From contig JAQMRL010000003.1 in assembly GCA_035578175.1 (NCBI GenBank), forward strand, positions 54,296,672 to 54,360,671: a DNA stretch of 64,000 nucleotides, read 5' to 3'. Positions 37,486 to 49,000 of this stretch are shown piece after piece. Position numbers and translations under genes: made by a program. Below the pieces are notes generated by a model. That model ran no database searches, had not been told where the DNA came from, and saw only the letters and a list, made by a program, of their open reading frames with translations. Within the stretch, counting starts at the first letter, position 1. Each line of letters starts with the position of its first letter. The stretch comes from Catonia carolina. Taxonomy: Eukaryota > Arthropoda > Insecta > Hemiptera > Achilidae.

Positions 37486-38253
37486 CGAGGGCTATTCAGA
37501 AAGTAGGGAACGTTTTGTAAATAAACAAAAACTATGTAAAAGAAAATTTTTTTATTATATACTTCTGAAAGAGTGACTAAAATACTACTTTTCTACATAG
37601 TCACCAAGCAAATTGAGGCACTTGTCATAGCGGTGGACAAGCTTCAAAATTCCTTCGTCATAGAAATCCGCCGCCTGCGACCGCAGCCACTTAGTGACGC
37701 GCGCCCGGAGTTCCTCGTCGTCGTCGAAGCGCTGTGTTGCTAGCCAGTTCTTCATTCTTGGAACAAGTGAAAATCACTCGGTGCAAGATCAGGACTATAG
37801 GGTGGATGAGGGAAAACCTCCCATTTGAATGAATCAAGGAGTTCTTTTGTGCGGTTTGCCGTGTGAGGTCGGGCATTGTCATGAAGAAACAACATTTTTG
37901 ACGACAACTTTCCTCGGCGCTTGTTTTGAACTGCTCTCCTAAGGTTGCGCAGTGTTTGGCAGTACCGATCAGAGTTTATTATTCTGGCTATTACTCTGGC
38001 AAGCAACACAGCGCTTCGACGACGACGAGGAACTCCGGGCGCGCGTCACTAAGTGGCTGCGGTCGCAGGCGGCGGATTTCTATGACGAAGGAATTTTGAA
38101 GCTTGTCCACCGCTATGACAAGTTCCTCAATTTGCTTGGTGACTATGTAGAAAAGTAGTATTTTAGCCACTCTTTCAGATGTATATAATAAAAAAATTTT
38201 CTTTTACATAGTTTTTATTTACAAAACGTTCCCTACTTTCTGAATAGCCCTCG
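37486..38253. mobile_element. Palindromic (foldback) mariner derivative
   Basis: TA duplications flank CGAGGGCTATTCAGAAAGTA and its complement. Both ends are the same transposon end: about 255 bases are inverted and nearly identical, each encoding the last part of a mariner transposase (ATQRFDDDEELRARVTKWL, ..DYVEK, stop). The minus-strand left half adds the preceding catalytic region with HDNARPHTA and YSPDLAPSDFHLF. So the 5' half of the gene has been replaced by an inverted copy of the 3' end. It cannot encode transposase, but transcripts would form a long hairpin. High arm identity suggests recent origin. Confidence 0.92.
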
Positions 38254-38408
38254 TATTATGCTTTATTGTAAAGTGTCCTGAGATATTTTCCTGCATCAGT
38301 TATTTGATTTATTTAGCAAAAACAATTTGGCTGTCTTAGTCAAGATTTTTATAGTTTCCCTTGATCTAAGTCCCCCAGCAAAATTACCCTTGGTTATACA
38401 AATAAATA

Positions 38409-39127
38409 CCGTATTTCCACGATTCTAAGACGCACCTTTTTTCACAATTTGATACCTCGAAAAGTGAGGTGCGTCTTACATTCGAGGATGTCTTGCAGTC
38501 ATATTCACTTATTATCTTTGAACCGGTATATTAGTACTCTAAACCTCTTATGAGACATCTACTATCCATGATATGATAAAATAAATTATCTTTTAAAATT
38601 AAAATAATAAAATTTTATAAATAATTATCTGAATTCGTAGAAGCGATATGCACACAAACGCAATTTTTTATTTTGAAACGCAGCTTGTGAATTTCTAGCG
38701 CTATGTTTTTCCAACTTACGAACTGAAAATATCGACACTTTTGATCAGATAGGTAATACAGACGAAACTCCAGTCTATTTCGATATGCCTAGAAACTACG
38801 CAGTCGATGTAAAAGGTGTCAAAGAATAGAAACAATAGAAAACTTCTGGGTACGAGAAACTGCGAATAACAGTTATATTATGCATAACAGCCGATAGAAA
38901 CAAACTTCCTCATTATTTGATAGGCCCTACTCAATCAAAAAAGTGAATTCAAGAAAGTTATTATTTCTATCAACATCGTGTTACATTTAATTCTGTTTCA
39001 TCGCCCATTTCAGATTATAAATTTCACTTTATATTAGAAATAAAATTTTGATGATTTTTCCGGGTTTTATTTTTTCCAAAATTTGTACTGCCAAAATAAG
39101 CTGCGTCTTTGAATCGAGGATATACGG
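38409..39127 (+). mobile_element. Pogo/Tigger-type DNA transposon, deleted
   Basis: Flanking TA dinucleotides bound terminal inverted repeats CCGTATTTCCACGATTCTAA (left) and the related CCGTATATCCTCGATTCAAA (right, reverse complement). Inside, a decayed frame reads IGNTDETPVYFDMP and EKLRITVMLCITADRNKLP, the DDE core of pogo/Tigger transposases (NxDETPVxFDMP; TVMLxxTADGxKLPP). Stops and deletions inactivate it. Confidence 0.88.
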
Positions 39128-39227
39128 TATGTTTAAAGACTATGAAGATTAAAATTTTAAAGGAATTTTATTGAATACTAATTTGTATTGAGGAAATTAC
39201 AAACTCCTAAATTACCTGAAAGTAGTA

Positions 39228-40122
39228 CAGTCAAACTTCTGAAAAACGGACACTCGCGGGACCAAAAAATTTGTCCGCTATTAAGAAGTGACCGCTAATA
39301 AGAAATATGTGTAGGCCTACTATACAATTTTCTGTACGTATTTACATTATGTATTGCGTAATGTAACGTATTTAACAAGAATATATAAAATACACACTGT
39401 GTACCTACATTTATGCAATGAAAAAAAAATAATACTTAAGTTTGTGGTACGCTATATAGTACATGTAGGCCTATATAAAATTACCAAAGAGACGTATTAT
39501 CTAATATGTAACATAAAAAATATGCATGCATGTACAGTACTTACAAGTACGCCGGCCGCATTGGCATAGTTGGTAACATGCTCGCCTCTCATCGCGCGGT
39601 CTTGGGTTCGAATCCCATTCAGGCACGGCATATTTTCATACGTAACAAAAATCATTTCATCCTTCACCGTCTGCATTTTGCAGTAATTTCAGAACAGTCA
39701 GATGTTAAACCAAAAAAAAGAAAAAGTAATCCAACATACCTTATGTTTGTATTCCAGGGTTATACATAAGTTGATTACACAATTTACGCAATACCTATCA
39801 TTTTTTGTTTTTAAGAACGCATGCTATTTATAAATTTATTTATAACTTATGCACTTAACATTTTTAAACACATATTTTTTCTGACCTGAAAATGTAAAAC
39901 ATACATTGTACTAACATTTTTTTGTGATGAAGTTTTGTCTGCTTTCTAGAAATTTAATTTTCAAAATATACAAATTAACTGTCTGCGTCCGTTATGGGGA
40001 GGGTCCGTTATTAGAAAATATTTTAGTATTATTTCTTACGGGAAAATCCCGGGACTTTTAAAATTGTCCGCTATTAGGAATTGTCCACAATTCAGAAGTG
40101 TCCGTTAGAAGAAGTTTGACTA
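39228..40122. mobile_element. Pogo/Tigger-type MITE with a SINE inside
   Basis: Terminal repeats CAGTCAAACTTCTGAAAAACG and (right, reversed) TAGTCAAACTTCTTCTAACG lie between TA dinucleotides. Sub-terminal TTGTCCGCTATTA motifs are repeated at both ends. There is no transposase frame. A family-B SINE occupies 39551-39722. Confidence 0.8.
39551..39722 (+). mobile_element. tRNA-derived SINE, family B, copy
   Basis: The head has TGGCATAGTTGGTAACATG and CTTGGGTTCGAATCCCATT; the body reads GGCATATTTTCATACG and CATCCTTCACCGTCTGC; it ends GATGTTAAACCAAAAAAAAG. Very similar to the copy at 48376-48541. It is inserted into the pogo-type MITE, so it is younger than that element. Confidence 0.82.
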
Positions 40123-40559
40123 TAATAACCGGTAGGGAGGATGAGTGAAACCCATAAGGTATTTTCTGCTCAAATAAAATTTTATATCTTCCACTACTCT
40201 AAGAGCATGTCTAGTCAGCGACTTTTTGCATTGTGTCTAGTAGCATAACTTTCCCATTCCCTACCCAGAAATTTGATACATTTTAGGCCTAAATAATGTA
40301 GCTCTATGGGAATAAAAGTTTATTTATTTTGCATTTAGAGTGGTTTCATGAAAAATTAGGTGAATTGCAATTTACAAACCAATGCCTACAAGTTTTAATT
40401 TTATGTTAGTTTAACTTCAATTTAGCCAACAATTTTTTTAAAATTCATAACATTTCTTCAGTGGTATAAATAAGTGTCAATATTATAATATACTGATTGA
40501 TTAGTTATTTAATCTCTTTTTATAAATTTTTGTTAAAATCTTTAAATTTTATTTTCTTT

Positions 40560-41000
40560 ACATTTAGCTTGAGATGCTGTCTGTTTTTGGTTAATTGCAT
40601 GGTGTGGAGACTTGGATCTTAAACAGGGTGACAATCAACTAACTAGAAGCCTTTGAACTCTGGTTATAAAGAAGAGTCTTGAGGATACCATGGATGCGGA
40701 AAGTCACCAACATGGAAGTGTTACGAAAAATGAATAAAGGCTTAGATGTAATTAACATCGCCAAATGTTATAAGCTTTAGTATCTCAGGCACATCATGAG
40801 GGATCAAACATAAATAAAAATCAAGTACACCCTGAAAGGAAAGATACAAGGGAAAATAACTCATGGCCGAAAAAGAATTTCCCAGCTCACCAGTTGAGAG
40901 CCTGGTATGGTAAAAGCTTTGCGGATTTGTTCTGGATGGCAACCAACAAGATTGAATTAGCCATGGACAATTGCTGACATCCAAAGCAGATAGCCAAGAA
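40560..41000 (+). mobile_element. LINE fragment, same family as 45599-46950
   Basis: Broken frames read EAFELWL, VLRIPWMRKVTNMEVLRKM, YLRHIMRDQ and GRKRISQL, matching the second half of the RTE-like LINE at 45619-46062 ([20 protein letters not shown]..; [16 protein letters not shown]). Multiple stops show it is older than that copy. Confidence 0.75.
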
Positions 41001-41763
41001 ATAACAAAATAATACACAGATCACTGTAAATTCTAATGCTAAATCAAAACTATTTTTCTCTTACCAAAATGAACTGACATAATTTAAAAAATATATAGTA
41101 TGTACACAGGTAGGTATGTTGTAACATTATAACAGTAATATTCTAGAAATAGTTAAGGGAACAAACTGCTATTTAAGAAATTTTGTAATGTGCGAGGTGG
41201 GGTGTATTAATGAACAAGGATAATGGATCATGATGAATGAAATGTTTTAAATAAGAATTTTCAGAAGTTGAAACTAGTAGAAAGGTTCGTTTTTATTTTA
41301 ATTCCTTCTACCATGTTCTGGTAAAGTAAGAATATGTTAGAAGGGTATCGATTGTTTGAGAAGTGTCAGACTGGAGGTATAAAAGCAGTTAGCAACTTTG
41401 TAGTCAGTCAGTTAGTATTTGGACTGTGAATGGAATGGAGTTAATGTTGTCAAGCCATTTCAAAATAGTGTCGTTACGTGACCGGTTTCGAATTTTGTTA
41501 ATAGTCCATGTGCGTACAGGTGTATTGCAAGCGGTTGTGAACACGTAAATCATTGCTTTCATTGTTAAGTGACAGTATCTCATGTATAGTCAAGTTTAGT
41601 TTAAGCTTTAAGTTTTGTAATTAATTAAATGAAAGTAATCTAATTGTAATTTGTTAGTAGTCTAAACCTAATCATTAATTGTAATTATTAATAGTGTCAA
41701 TAAACTTATTATAAGCATATCCTCACACTAATTTAATTTTTCTTTTACTGTTGCTTGTTAAGA

Positions 41764-42080
41764 ACCCACTGGCTTGGTCTAGTGGTAAAGTTGTCGCCAC
41801 GAGTCAGCTGTTTGACAACTGATTTACGGAGATCAAGGTTCTGTGGTTCAAATCCTAGTAAAGGTAGTTACTTTTATATGGATTTGAATACTTGACAGTG
41901 ATTACTGATGTACTTTGATGATTGGGATTCAATTAACCATACTTTCTCAGGAATGGGCGGTCTGAGTCTGTACAAGACCTTTCATTAACACATCATACAT
42001 AGCATGCACATCTCATTGCGTCATGGGGTTGGTTATTGTTCTAAACTGAACAGATTGCAACGTACGCATATTAGCTTTAA
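41764..42080 (+). mobile_element. tRNA-derived SINE, family D, copy 2
   Basis: The head reads GGCTTGGTCTAGTGGTAAAG and GGTTCAAATCCTAGTAAAGG; the body matches the minus-strand copy at 25283-25618 throughout, ending near CGTACGCATATTAGC. Confidence 0.82.
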
Positions 42081-42084
42081 AAGG

Positions 42085-42871
42085 AAAGTTTTTAAGGTAT
42101 GTCATAATATTAAGGTCTTTGGGATACTTTTAGTAGAATAATAGGCCTAACAAATTGTAAATATTTTTTTTATTTCCTTTTGTTCTTTTCTTCTACATGT
42201 AGGCAACTACTACCGGTACCTCTTTTCTCAGCCACAGCTTCCACTGTTGAATCTCCTTGTTCGTTCCATTGATAATCTGTCTGCCTCGTATTGTGACAAC
42301 CCATCACCGTTTTAGTGATATGACATGGTGTTTTACATCTGTTTATTTACATTTTAGGCAAATATCCTCATTTATTACTGAGTTTTTCAATTTAATATTG
42401 AGCATTAGTCTTTCTATGAATCTTTGTGTCTTCGGCAAGCAGTCATCAGTCCTCTTGTAAAGGAACATGTATGTGAAGCATAAGAGAGGACATTGTACAC
42501 TCTGATTAAAAACACAACTTCTCAGTTTTAAAGTCTTAATGTTTTAATAGACTGTTTCAAGAATAATCAATATTCATGAGAAATTAAGAATTAGACTATT
42601 AAAAAATCAATTAAATAAAGCAATTTAATAAAATAGTTACAAATACAATACAAAATACAATAAAATGTTGAAAAAAACTAAAATAGTACACAAAAGAAGA
42701 CTAATGTTCACTATTAAATTCATATATACATACATTTTCTTAATAAATTCACTCTTACAAAATTTACTTATAATTAGTGGAAGAGTTTCTCTTAAGGGTG
42801 TATTGTAATTTCAAATTATTATTGGAAAAATACAATATATGGTTTCTCTTTTTCATGTAAATATAACTGTT
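42085..42871. other. GAS8 3' UTR / downstream flank
   Basis: AT-rich, no gene seen. On the minus strand a variant poly(A) signal ATTAAA occurs about 240 bases past the GAS8 stop. The 67-codon plus-strand frame at 42257 has no recognisable motif. Confidence 0.4.
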
Positions 42872-43069
42872 CTATTTGGAAGCAACCAACCCAGCTGGTC
42901 CTTGGCCTACTTTTGCTCTCAATGGTTCGAAACCAATTTCATCTTTTGGAATTCCAAATTGTTCCAACTTGGCTTCGTATGTTCTTAACATATCATCATG
43001 CGCTTTACATACTCTTGCTAATTCCATTTGTAAAGCTTTTACATGCTTATTTTTCACAGTAAGAACTTC
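42872..43069 (-). CDS. GAS8: GAS8 exon 8 (last)
   Basis: Acceptor AAATTCCAG, 65 codons and TAG at 42872. Encodes the conserved end: [31 protein letters not shown] and [18 protein letters not shown] on the minus strand near 42630 is a possible polyadenylation signal. Confidence 0.94.
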   Translation of the reverse strand, partial: EVLTVKNKHVKALQMELARVCKAHDDMLRTYEAKLEQFGIPKDEIGFEPLRAKVGQGPAGLVASK

Positions 43070-46000
43070 CTGGAATTTTAATTAAAGAAAACAGTTTAAT
43101 TAAATATTAAAATATTTTGTCTAGACCTTCTGGCTTGTCTATATGATTTCAAACTATCTAGCCAAAAGTCCTTAGTTTGATTCTCAAATAACTTTTAAAA
43201 CTATGCCAATATAAATTATGCTCTGAAAACATTCCTACCATTGTACAGTCACCAACACTCTGAGCAGGTGATGTGACTTAAAAAGCCTGAATGTAAAATT
43301 CTTTAAACATTTTTAGCTTACAGCTAAAATAATTAATTATTAAACAGGACTTATTACTAATCTCAGAGAGGAGTATTATTTGTATACATACCTATAGGGT
43401 TTTTGCCCATAATGGGCAGGTGGAGTTTTAAATTAATTGCACTCGATCGGTTGGTTCCAGGGTTACAAAAAATAGTTCTGTTTCTTATCACATAGTCAGT
43501 CAATTATATGACTGAACTATTTCAGAACAGAAGAGGTAGAGGTGTAAAGGACAGTAGTCAAAGTTATCTCCTCTGAGAGTAATAAATTTCTCTATACAGC
43601 CAGATCCTGTAGTGAATGAAGTGAAGGTGTCATTTGCAGGGTGGAAAGTGGGTGCTTTTTGGAGGGCCTGGCATGCTGATAAGTATACCGTACTCTTTCA
43701 ACTCAGTGAGGAAGGCAATAGTAAACTACCTCACTCCTCGTTTTTACTGAGTAAAACCTCTAGAGATTCAAACCAGCTTTTTGGCTGTTGGCCTAAACAA
43801 TAACTATATGGTTGAAATATGACAGCACTTTAGCAGAGAATACTTGTGGAGAATAAAGTTATTTTTTAATTTTAATAAGAAGGCTTAAGAATCCATGTAT
43901 CAGTTGGTAAACAGATTAATCATGGAATGCAAAAAATTTAACCACTTATGTAATACTAAAAATATAATATTATAGGCCTAATTATATTAATATTAGTGAA
44001 GTTGACAAAAGGCATTTTGAGACTGTCTTCTCAGTGCACAAACGGACCATGAGAAAACCAAATTCTAGAAACAACCAATCAATAAAAATGTACAATAAAA
44101 TGTACTATAAAATTATAATTAAATTCTAAATCGTACATAACCTATAACAGCTAAAATTTTACCTCCAATTTCAGATTGATAGTTCTCATAGTTTTCGGAT
44201 CTAAATTAGCTGCTGATACAGCCTCTGCTAACTGGACATCTCTTTTCTCTAATGTTTCCTCTAAAGATGCCAATTTTTTTTCTAAAATTATATTCTTCAT
44301 ACTAGCTTTTTGCTGTAAGTCAAGAATAGCTGATACAAATCTATCATGCAAGTCATCTCTCTCTGCTTTCATCTAAAAAGAACAAAAAAAAAACAAAGAA
44401 CATATGTTTGTATAACTTAAAATATTCTTATATTTAATATTAATGTTTAAAATTAATAATTAAAGTTATATAAAGTTTTTGGGTAACCAAAGTAAGTATA
44501 GTTTGTCCAATCTGAATTAGCGCGCGTAGCTATAGAGTTGTGGTCATACTTCTCTTCATCCCTCAACTACATGTACAAAATAACTCACACACAACATGAC
44601 AGATAATGAGTGAATTGTTTATTTATTTTTCTCAATTAGAAGGATAAAATGTTTAAACAGTTTGTGGTCTTAGGAAACACCTTGTACTTGTACAGTTATT
44701 CAAGTTGATGCACCAATTCAGATTGGATATACTATAAACTGTTTACATAACCTCAGCATAACATACTTTAATAAGATTTAGTTTGGACACGTCAGTAGGG
44801 CAGATTACCAAAAAGGATGTTATACTTTGAAGGTTGAAGGAAAAATACCAAGAGTGAAGTAGATGAATTCAGTTATGGATAGATTGGGGAAAAGATGCAA
44901 TACCAAGGGGGGATAAAATGGAGAGAGATTGTCCAACGATAGAAAGAGATGAAGAGGAGTAGTGTTGGGCCTAACCCAAGAAAATTTTGAAGAGGAATAA
45001 AGTGCATTATGATTTTTTTTTCATCCAGGAGACTCCAAAAGGGAGTACAGGACATGTCAAGATAAAACTGATAAACAAAAAGTTAATCACAATGATAAAT
45101 TCATCATTTACCACCAAAAATTTGTTTCTGCTACTGCTTACTTCAGTAGGCTTATCATAAACCCATTTGTATAAATAGCACACAAAATTAAAAAGTTAAA
45201 CACAATGATAAATTCATCACTTACCAATAATTTGTTTCCACTACTGCTTAACTCAGTAGACATGTCATAAACCCCTTTGTATCAAATAGTACACAATATT
45301 TGTTTAATTAGAAGTTAAGTACTTTTCAAACAAAAAATATTTAGAAAGAAATTCGTGTACACTGTAAAATTTTTCATCATTCAAGTATTGTTTTAGCTTT
45401 TTTTTAAATAACTTAAATTGTCATGATGATGATGATGATTCTAGAACACTAGTTATGATTAAGACAAGATGTGAATAAAAGACAATGAGACTTTTTTACT
45501 TCTATGGGAAGTCAACTAAGATTAAGATAAGATATTAGATATGAGAAGTTTGTTATAAGATGGAGGTCTAGAGTAGCAGACATGATTACAGAACAAATCT
45601 TCTTCTTCTTCTTCTTCTTCACGTGCCATCTCCATGACGGAGGTCGGCTATCATAATGGCGATACGAATTTTGTTGACCGCTGCTTTAAAGAGTTCGTTT
45701 GAGGAACACCTGAACCACCTTCTCAAATTACACAGCCAGGATATCCTTCTCCTGCCCACCGATCTTTTTCCTAATATTTTGCTTTGAATGATGAGATGCA
45801 ATACCTGATACTTTGGTCCCCTCATAACATGACCAAGGTACCTTAATTTTCGTGCCTTAACTTCCACCATGAGTTCCAGCTGCTTTCCCATTCTACTGAG
45901 GACCTCTTCATTCGTGACATGCTCAGTATATGAGATCCTCAACATTCTACGGTAGGTCCACAGCTCAAAAGCCTGTAGTTTCTTCTCACTGAATCTATTG

Positions 46001-49000
46001 AGAGTCCAAGCTTCCACACCGTACAACAGGACAGGGAACACGAAACATTCAAGGAGACGCATTCGTAATTCGAGATTTATATCTCATGATGTTAGTACCT
46101 TCTTCATTCTGATAAAAGTAGCGCGTGCTTTCTCAATTCTAATTTTTATTTCAGCACAGTGATCACCACTGCAACACACTCGAGCTCCAAGGTACGTGTA
46201 TGCATCCACTCGCTCTAGCACATCACTTCCCGCCAGAAGATCCCCCACAGGAGGTGGTGTGTCTTTGGTAATTACCATGTACTTGGTCTTTCTTGTATTA
46301 AGACTCAAACCACTCAATTCACTCTCAGTAATGACATGGCTGAGCATTCTCTGGAGATCTTCCATGTTTTCTGCCAGAAGGACAGTATCATCTGCATACC
46401 TCAGATTGTTGATGGATATGCCATTTATTTTTATTCCTCCTGTCTCCTCTTCTAGCGCTTTGCTTATCACTCTCTCGGAATAGATATTGAAGAGGAGCGG
46501 TGAAAGCACACATCCCTGACGTACCCCACGCTTGATATTTAGCTCTTTACTGTACTCTGACTGCACCCGTACTGTGGCCTTTTGGTGGAAATATAGATTA
46601 CTTATCAGACGAAAATCGCGTGCATCTATTTGAACTTCTTTTAAAATCTCAAATAATTTTGTATGTTGCAACTTATCAAAAGCCTTATGGTAGTCAATAA
46701 AACAGGCAAATATTGGCTGATTTACATCCAGGCAACGCTGAGAAAGAATATTGAAAGCAAACAGAGCTTCTCGTGTACCCAAGCCATTTCTGAAGCCGAA
46801 TTGAGTATCTGTCAGGTTTTCTTTCAGTTTTCTGTGTATTCTCCTGTGTATTATTTTGAGAAATGTCTTCATTGTATGGCTCATGAGGCTTATGGTTCGG
46901 TAATCTTGACACTTCTTAGCATTCACTTTCTTTGGAAGCGTTACAGAACAAATACATTTTATATAAACTAGTTATATTAATACAAATTATTAATGAACTG
47001 ACCTTTTCCAGAGCTAACTGGAGTACATCATGTTCATCAGTTAACTGTTGTAATTGTTTGGTGACTGCACTCAGCTGTTTTTTTGTATTCTGTACAACAA
47101 AAATATTAAGCATAAAAACCAGTCTAAAAATTAATACACTGTAACATTAATCTAGACAATGGTTACTGTTAGATAATTAGGTGAGATGTGTTATTGTATG
47201 AACAGAGTGTATTCTTATGTGACTAGCATTACTACCTGGAAAGGGTGCAGTGGTGATATCAGATCTTATTGCCATTTCTTGTATTCTTTTGTGATTAAGG
47301 TATGTTGCAAATCAAGGCATCTGAAAAAGTTTGTGAGATATTTTTCTTAGTTGCTCGTTAAGTGGGTCTTTGATATAATTTGAATCTATATCATGAAGCA
47401 GTGTATGTATTTTTATATGTGCTTGAAAATATTATTGACTAGGTGAACCATGCGGGAAAACCTACACAAAAGTGTAAATTTGTTTGTATAGAACTTCTCT
47501 TTACACAAAATTTTTTGTTTTATTTATATGTGGCATTATTTGAAAAAGCAAAATGTAGGAGAACCACTGTACACTACTCAAAATAACAACAACCACATTG
47601 GAAAGCCCAAAGCGATGTGTCACTGTCAATGGGTTGGTATACTTTAGTTCGTTGAACTTACCCCCCTTCAACCTGAAATAGGTAATTGAGATGTGGGAGG
47701 GATAGATAGAGGAAGAGAGAGAGATATGCGTAGTGTAGTACTGCATTCGGTACACAGACGCACCACTTACCATATTCTCGTTCTTATTAACTTCACGTAT
47801 TATTATCTTTAATCTTTTTTTTAGACCTCCTATTTTACGGTCATAAATCAAAATATATGATTTTGGTTAGTTTTCTACAAATCTACTCAAACAGACGATT
47901 CATTTGAGCCCACTTCGGGGGAAATGGGTGAAGGTTTAGGTGGTTAAAATCGATTTGAAAAAAAAACCTGCTCGCTATTAATATATAGATAAGTGTACAA
48001 TAAATTTTATTCTTACAGACAGCGATAATTTATCTTTTTCATAAAACTCCAACTGGTGCTGTAATTCTACAACTTGTTCTTTGGCTGCTTTCAGAGGTTG
48101 CACCAACTTTTTATTTTCAGTTGTTAATTCATGAAGTTTCTTTTCCATTTTATTCTCATTCTTTTTCATTTCAGTCATTTGTTCCTGAAAACCAATGATT
48201 TTATTTAAATTTTCTATCGTGTAATACAGAAAAATTTAAAAACAGACTAAAGCAAATTTTTAAAAAATCTTTCATGAGACGACATGTCTCATGGCTGGTG
48301 GTATTTTTTAAAATGGCTTACCTTTGACTTATGGCAGAAACCATTAAAGATTTCTGTATCTACTCTTTAAGAGAATTGGCGTAGTTGGTAACGTGCTCGC
48401 CTCTCATCATGGGGTCTTGGGTTCGAATCCCATTCAGGCATGGCATATTTTTATACGTTACAAAAAATCATTTCATCCTTCACTGTCTGCATTAGCAGCA
48501 ATTGCAGAAGAGTTGGACGTTAAACCAAAAAAAAAAAAAAACTTTAAGAGAAATCTAATGACACTATTTTTGTTTCCTAATTCCGTCTGATTTCTTGACT
48601 TCCAGTTTTGGGTCACTTCTGGATTAAAACCAGAAACTTCAAACCCAATGATTTCTGTAACTACTCCGTAAGAGGAATCAAATGACACTATTTTTGTCTC
48701 CGAATTCCGACTTTGATTTCTTAACTTCCGGTATTGGGCCACTTCTGGTTGAAACCAAAACTTAAACCCAACCAGGCCCATTAACTTTTTGCATAGATTA
48801 CAAATCCAAAAACTGTTTGTTGCTATTTCTAGCAGTTTATGGCATCTGGGTGTGACGGACAGATGGACAAAACAAAATGATGGATGAAAATTTAAAAAAT
48901 TGCCTCCAATAAGTAATTTTTTACTTTTGCGTCAGTCCAACCAGTCAGCTGTTAGGAATTTATAATTAATTTTTATAGTAACATCAGTTATACTTTGGAC

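Larger units (their letters stand above)
45599..46950 (-). mobile_element. RTE-like LINE with reverse transcriptase, 5'-truncated, in GAS8 intron 6
   Basis: A nearly intact reverse-transcriptase half-polyprotein lies on the same strand as GAS8. It has [29 protein letters not shown] (finger/palm), [13 protein letters not shown] (motif A), [14 protein letters not shown] (motif B), [12 protein letters not shown] (YADD catalytic motif) and [15 protein letters not shown] with GRRRISWL near the end. The frame is interrupted once, by TGA at 46084-46086, and is otherwise open from 46926 to 45619. The 3' end is a (GAA)7-type tail at 45599-45620. Truncation at about 46945 removes the endonuclease. Relatives lie at 40560 and 32520. 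Confidence 0.92.

Noticed and set aside
37034..37520. Overlapping hydrophobic plus-strand frames of 96 and 127 codons.
   Set aside because: They arise from a TTCTC/TATTTT-rich tract, with no conserved motif, and the second runs into the end of the mariner element.
46196..46971. Two plus-strand frames of about 100 codons.
   Set aside because: Both lie antisense to the LINE reverse transcriptase, which has the YADD motif on the minus strand.
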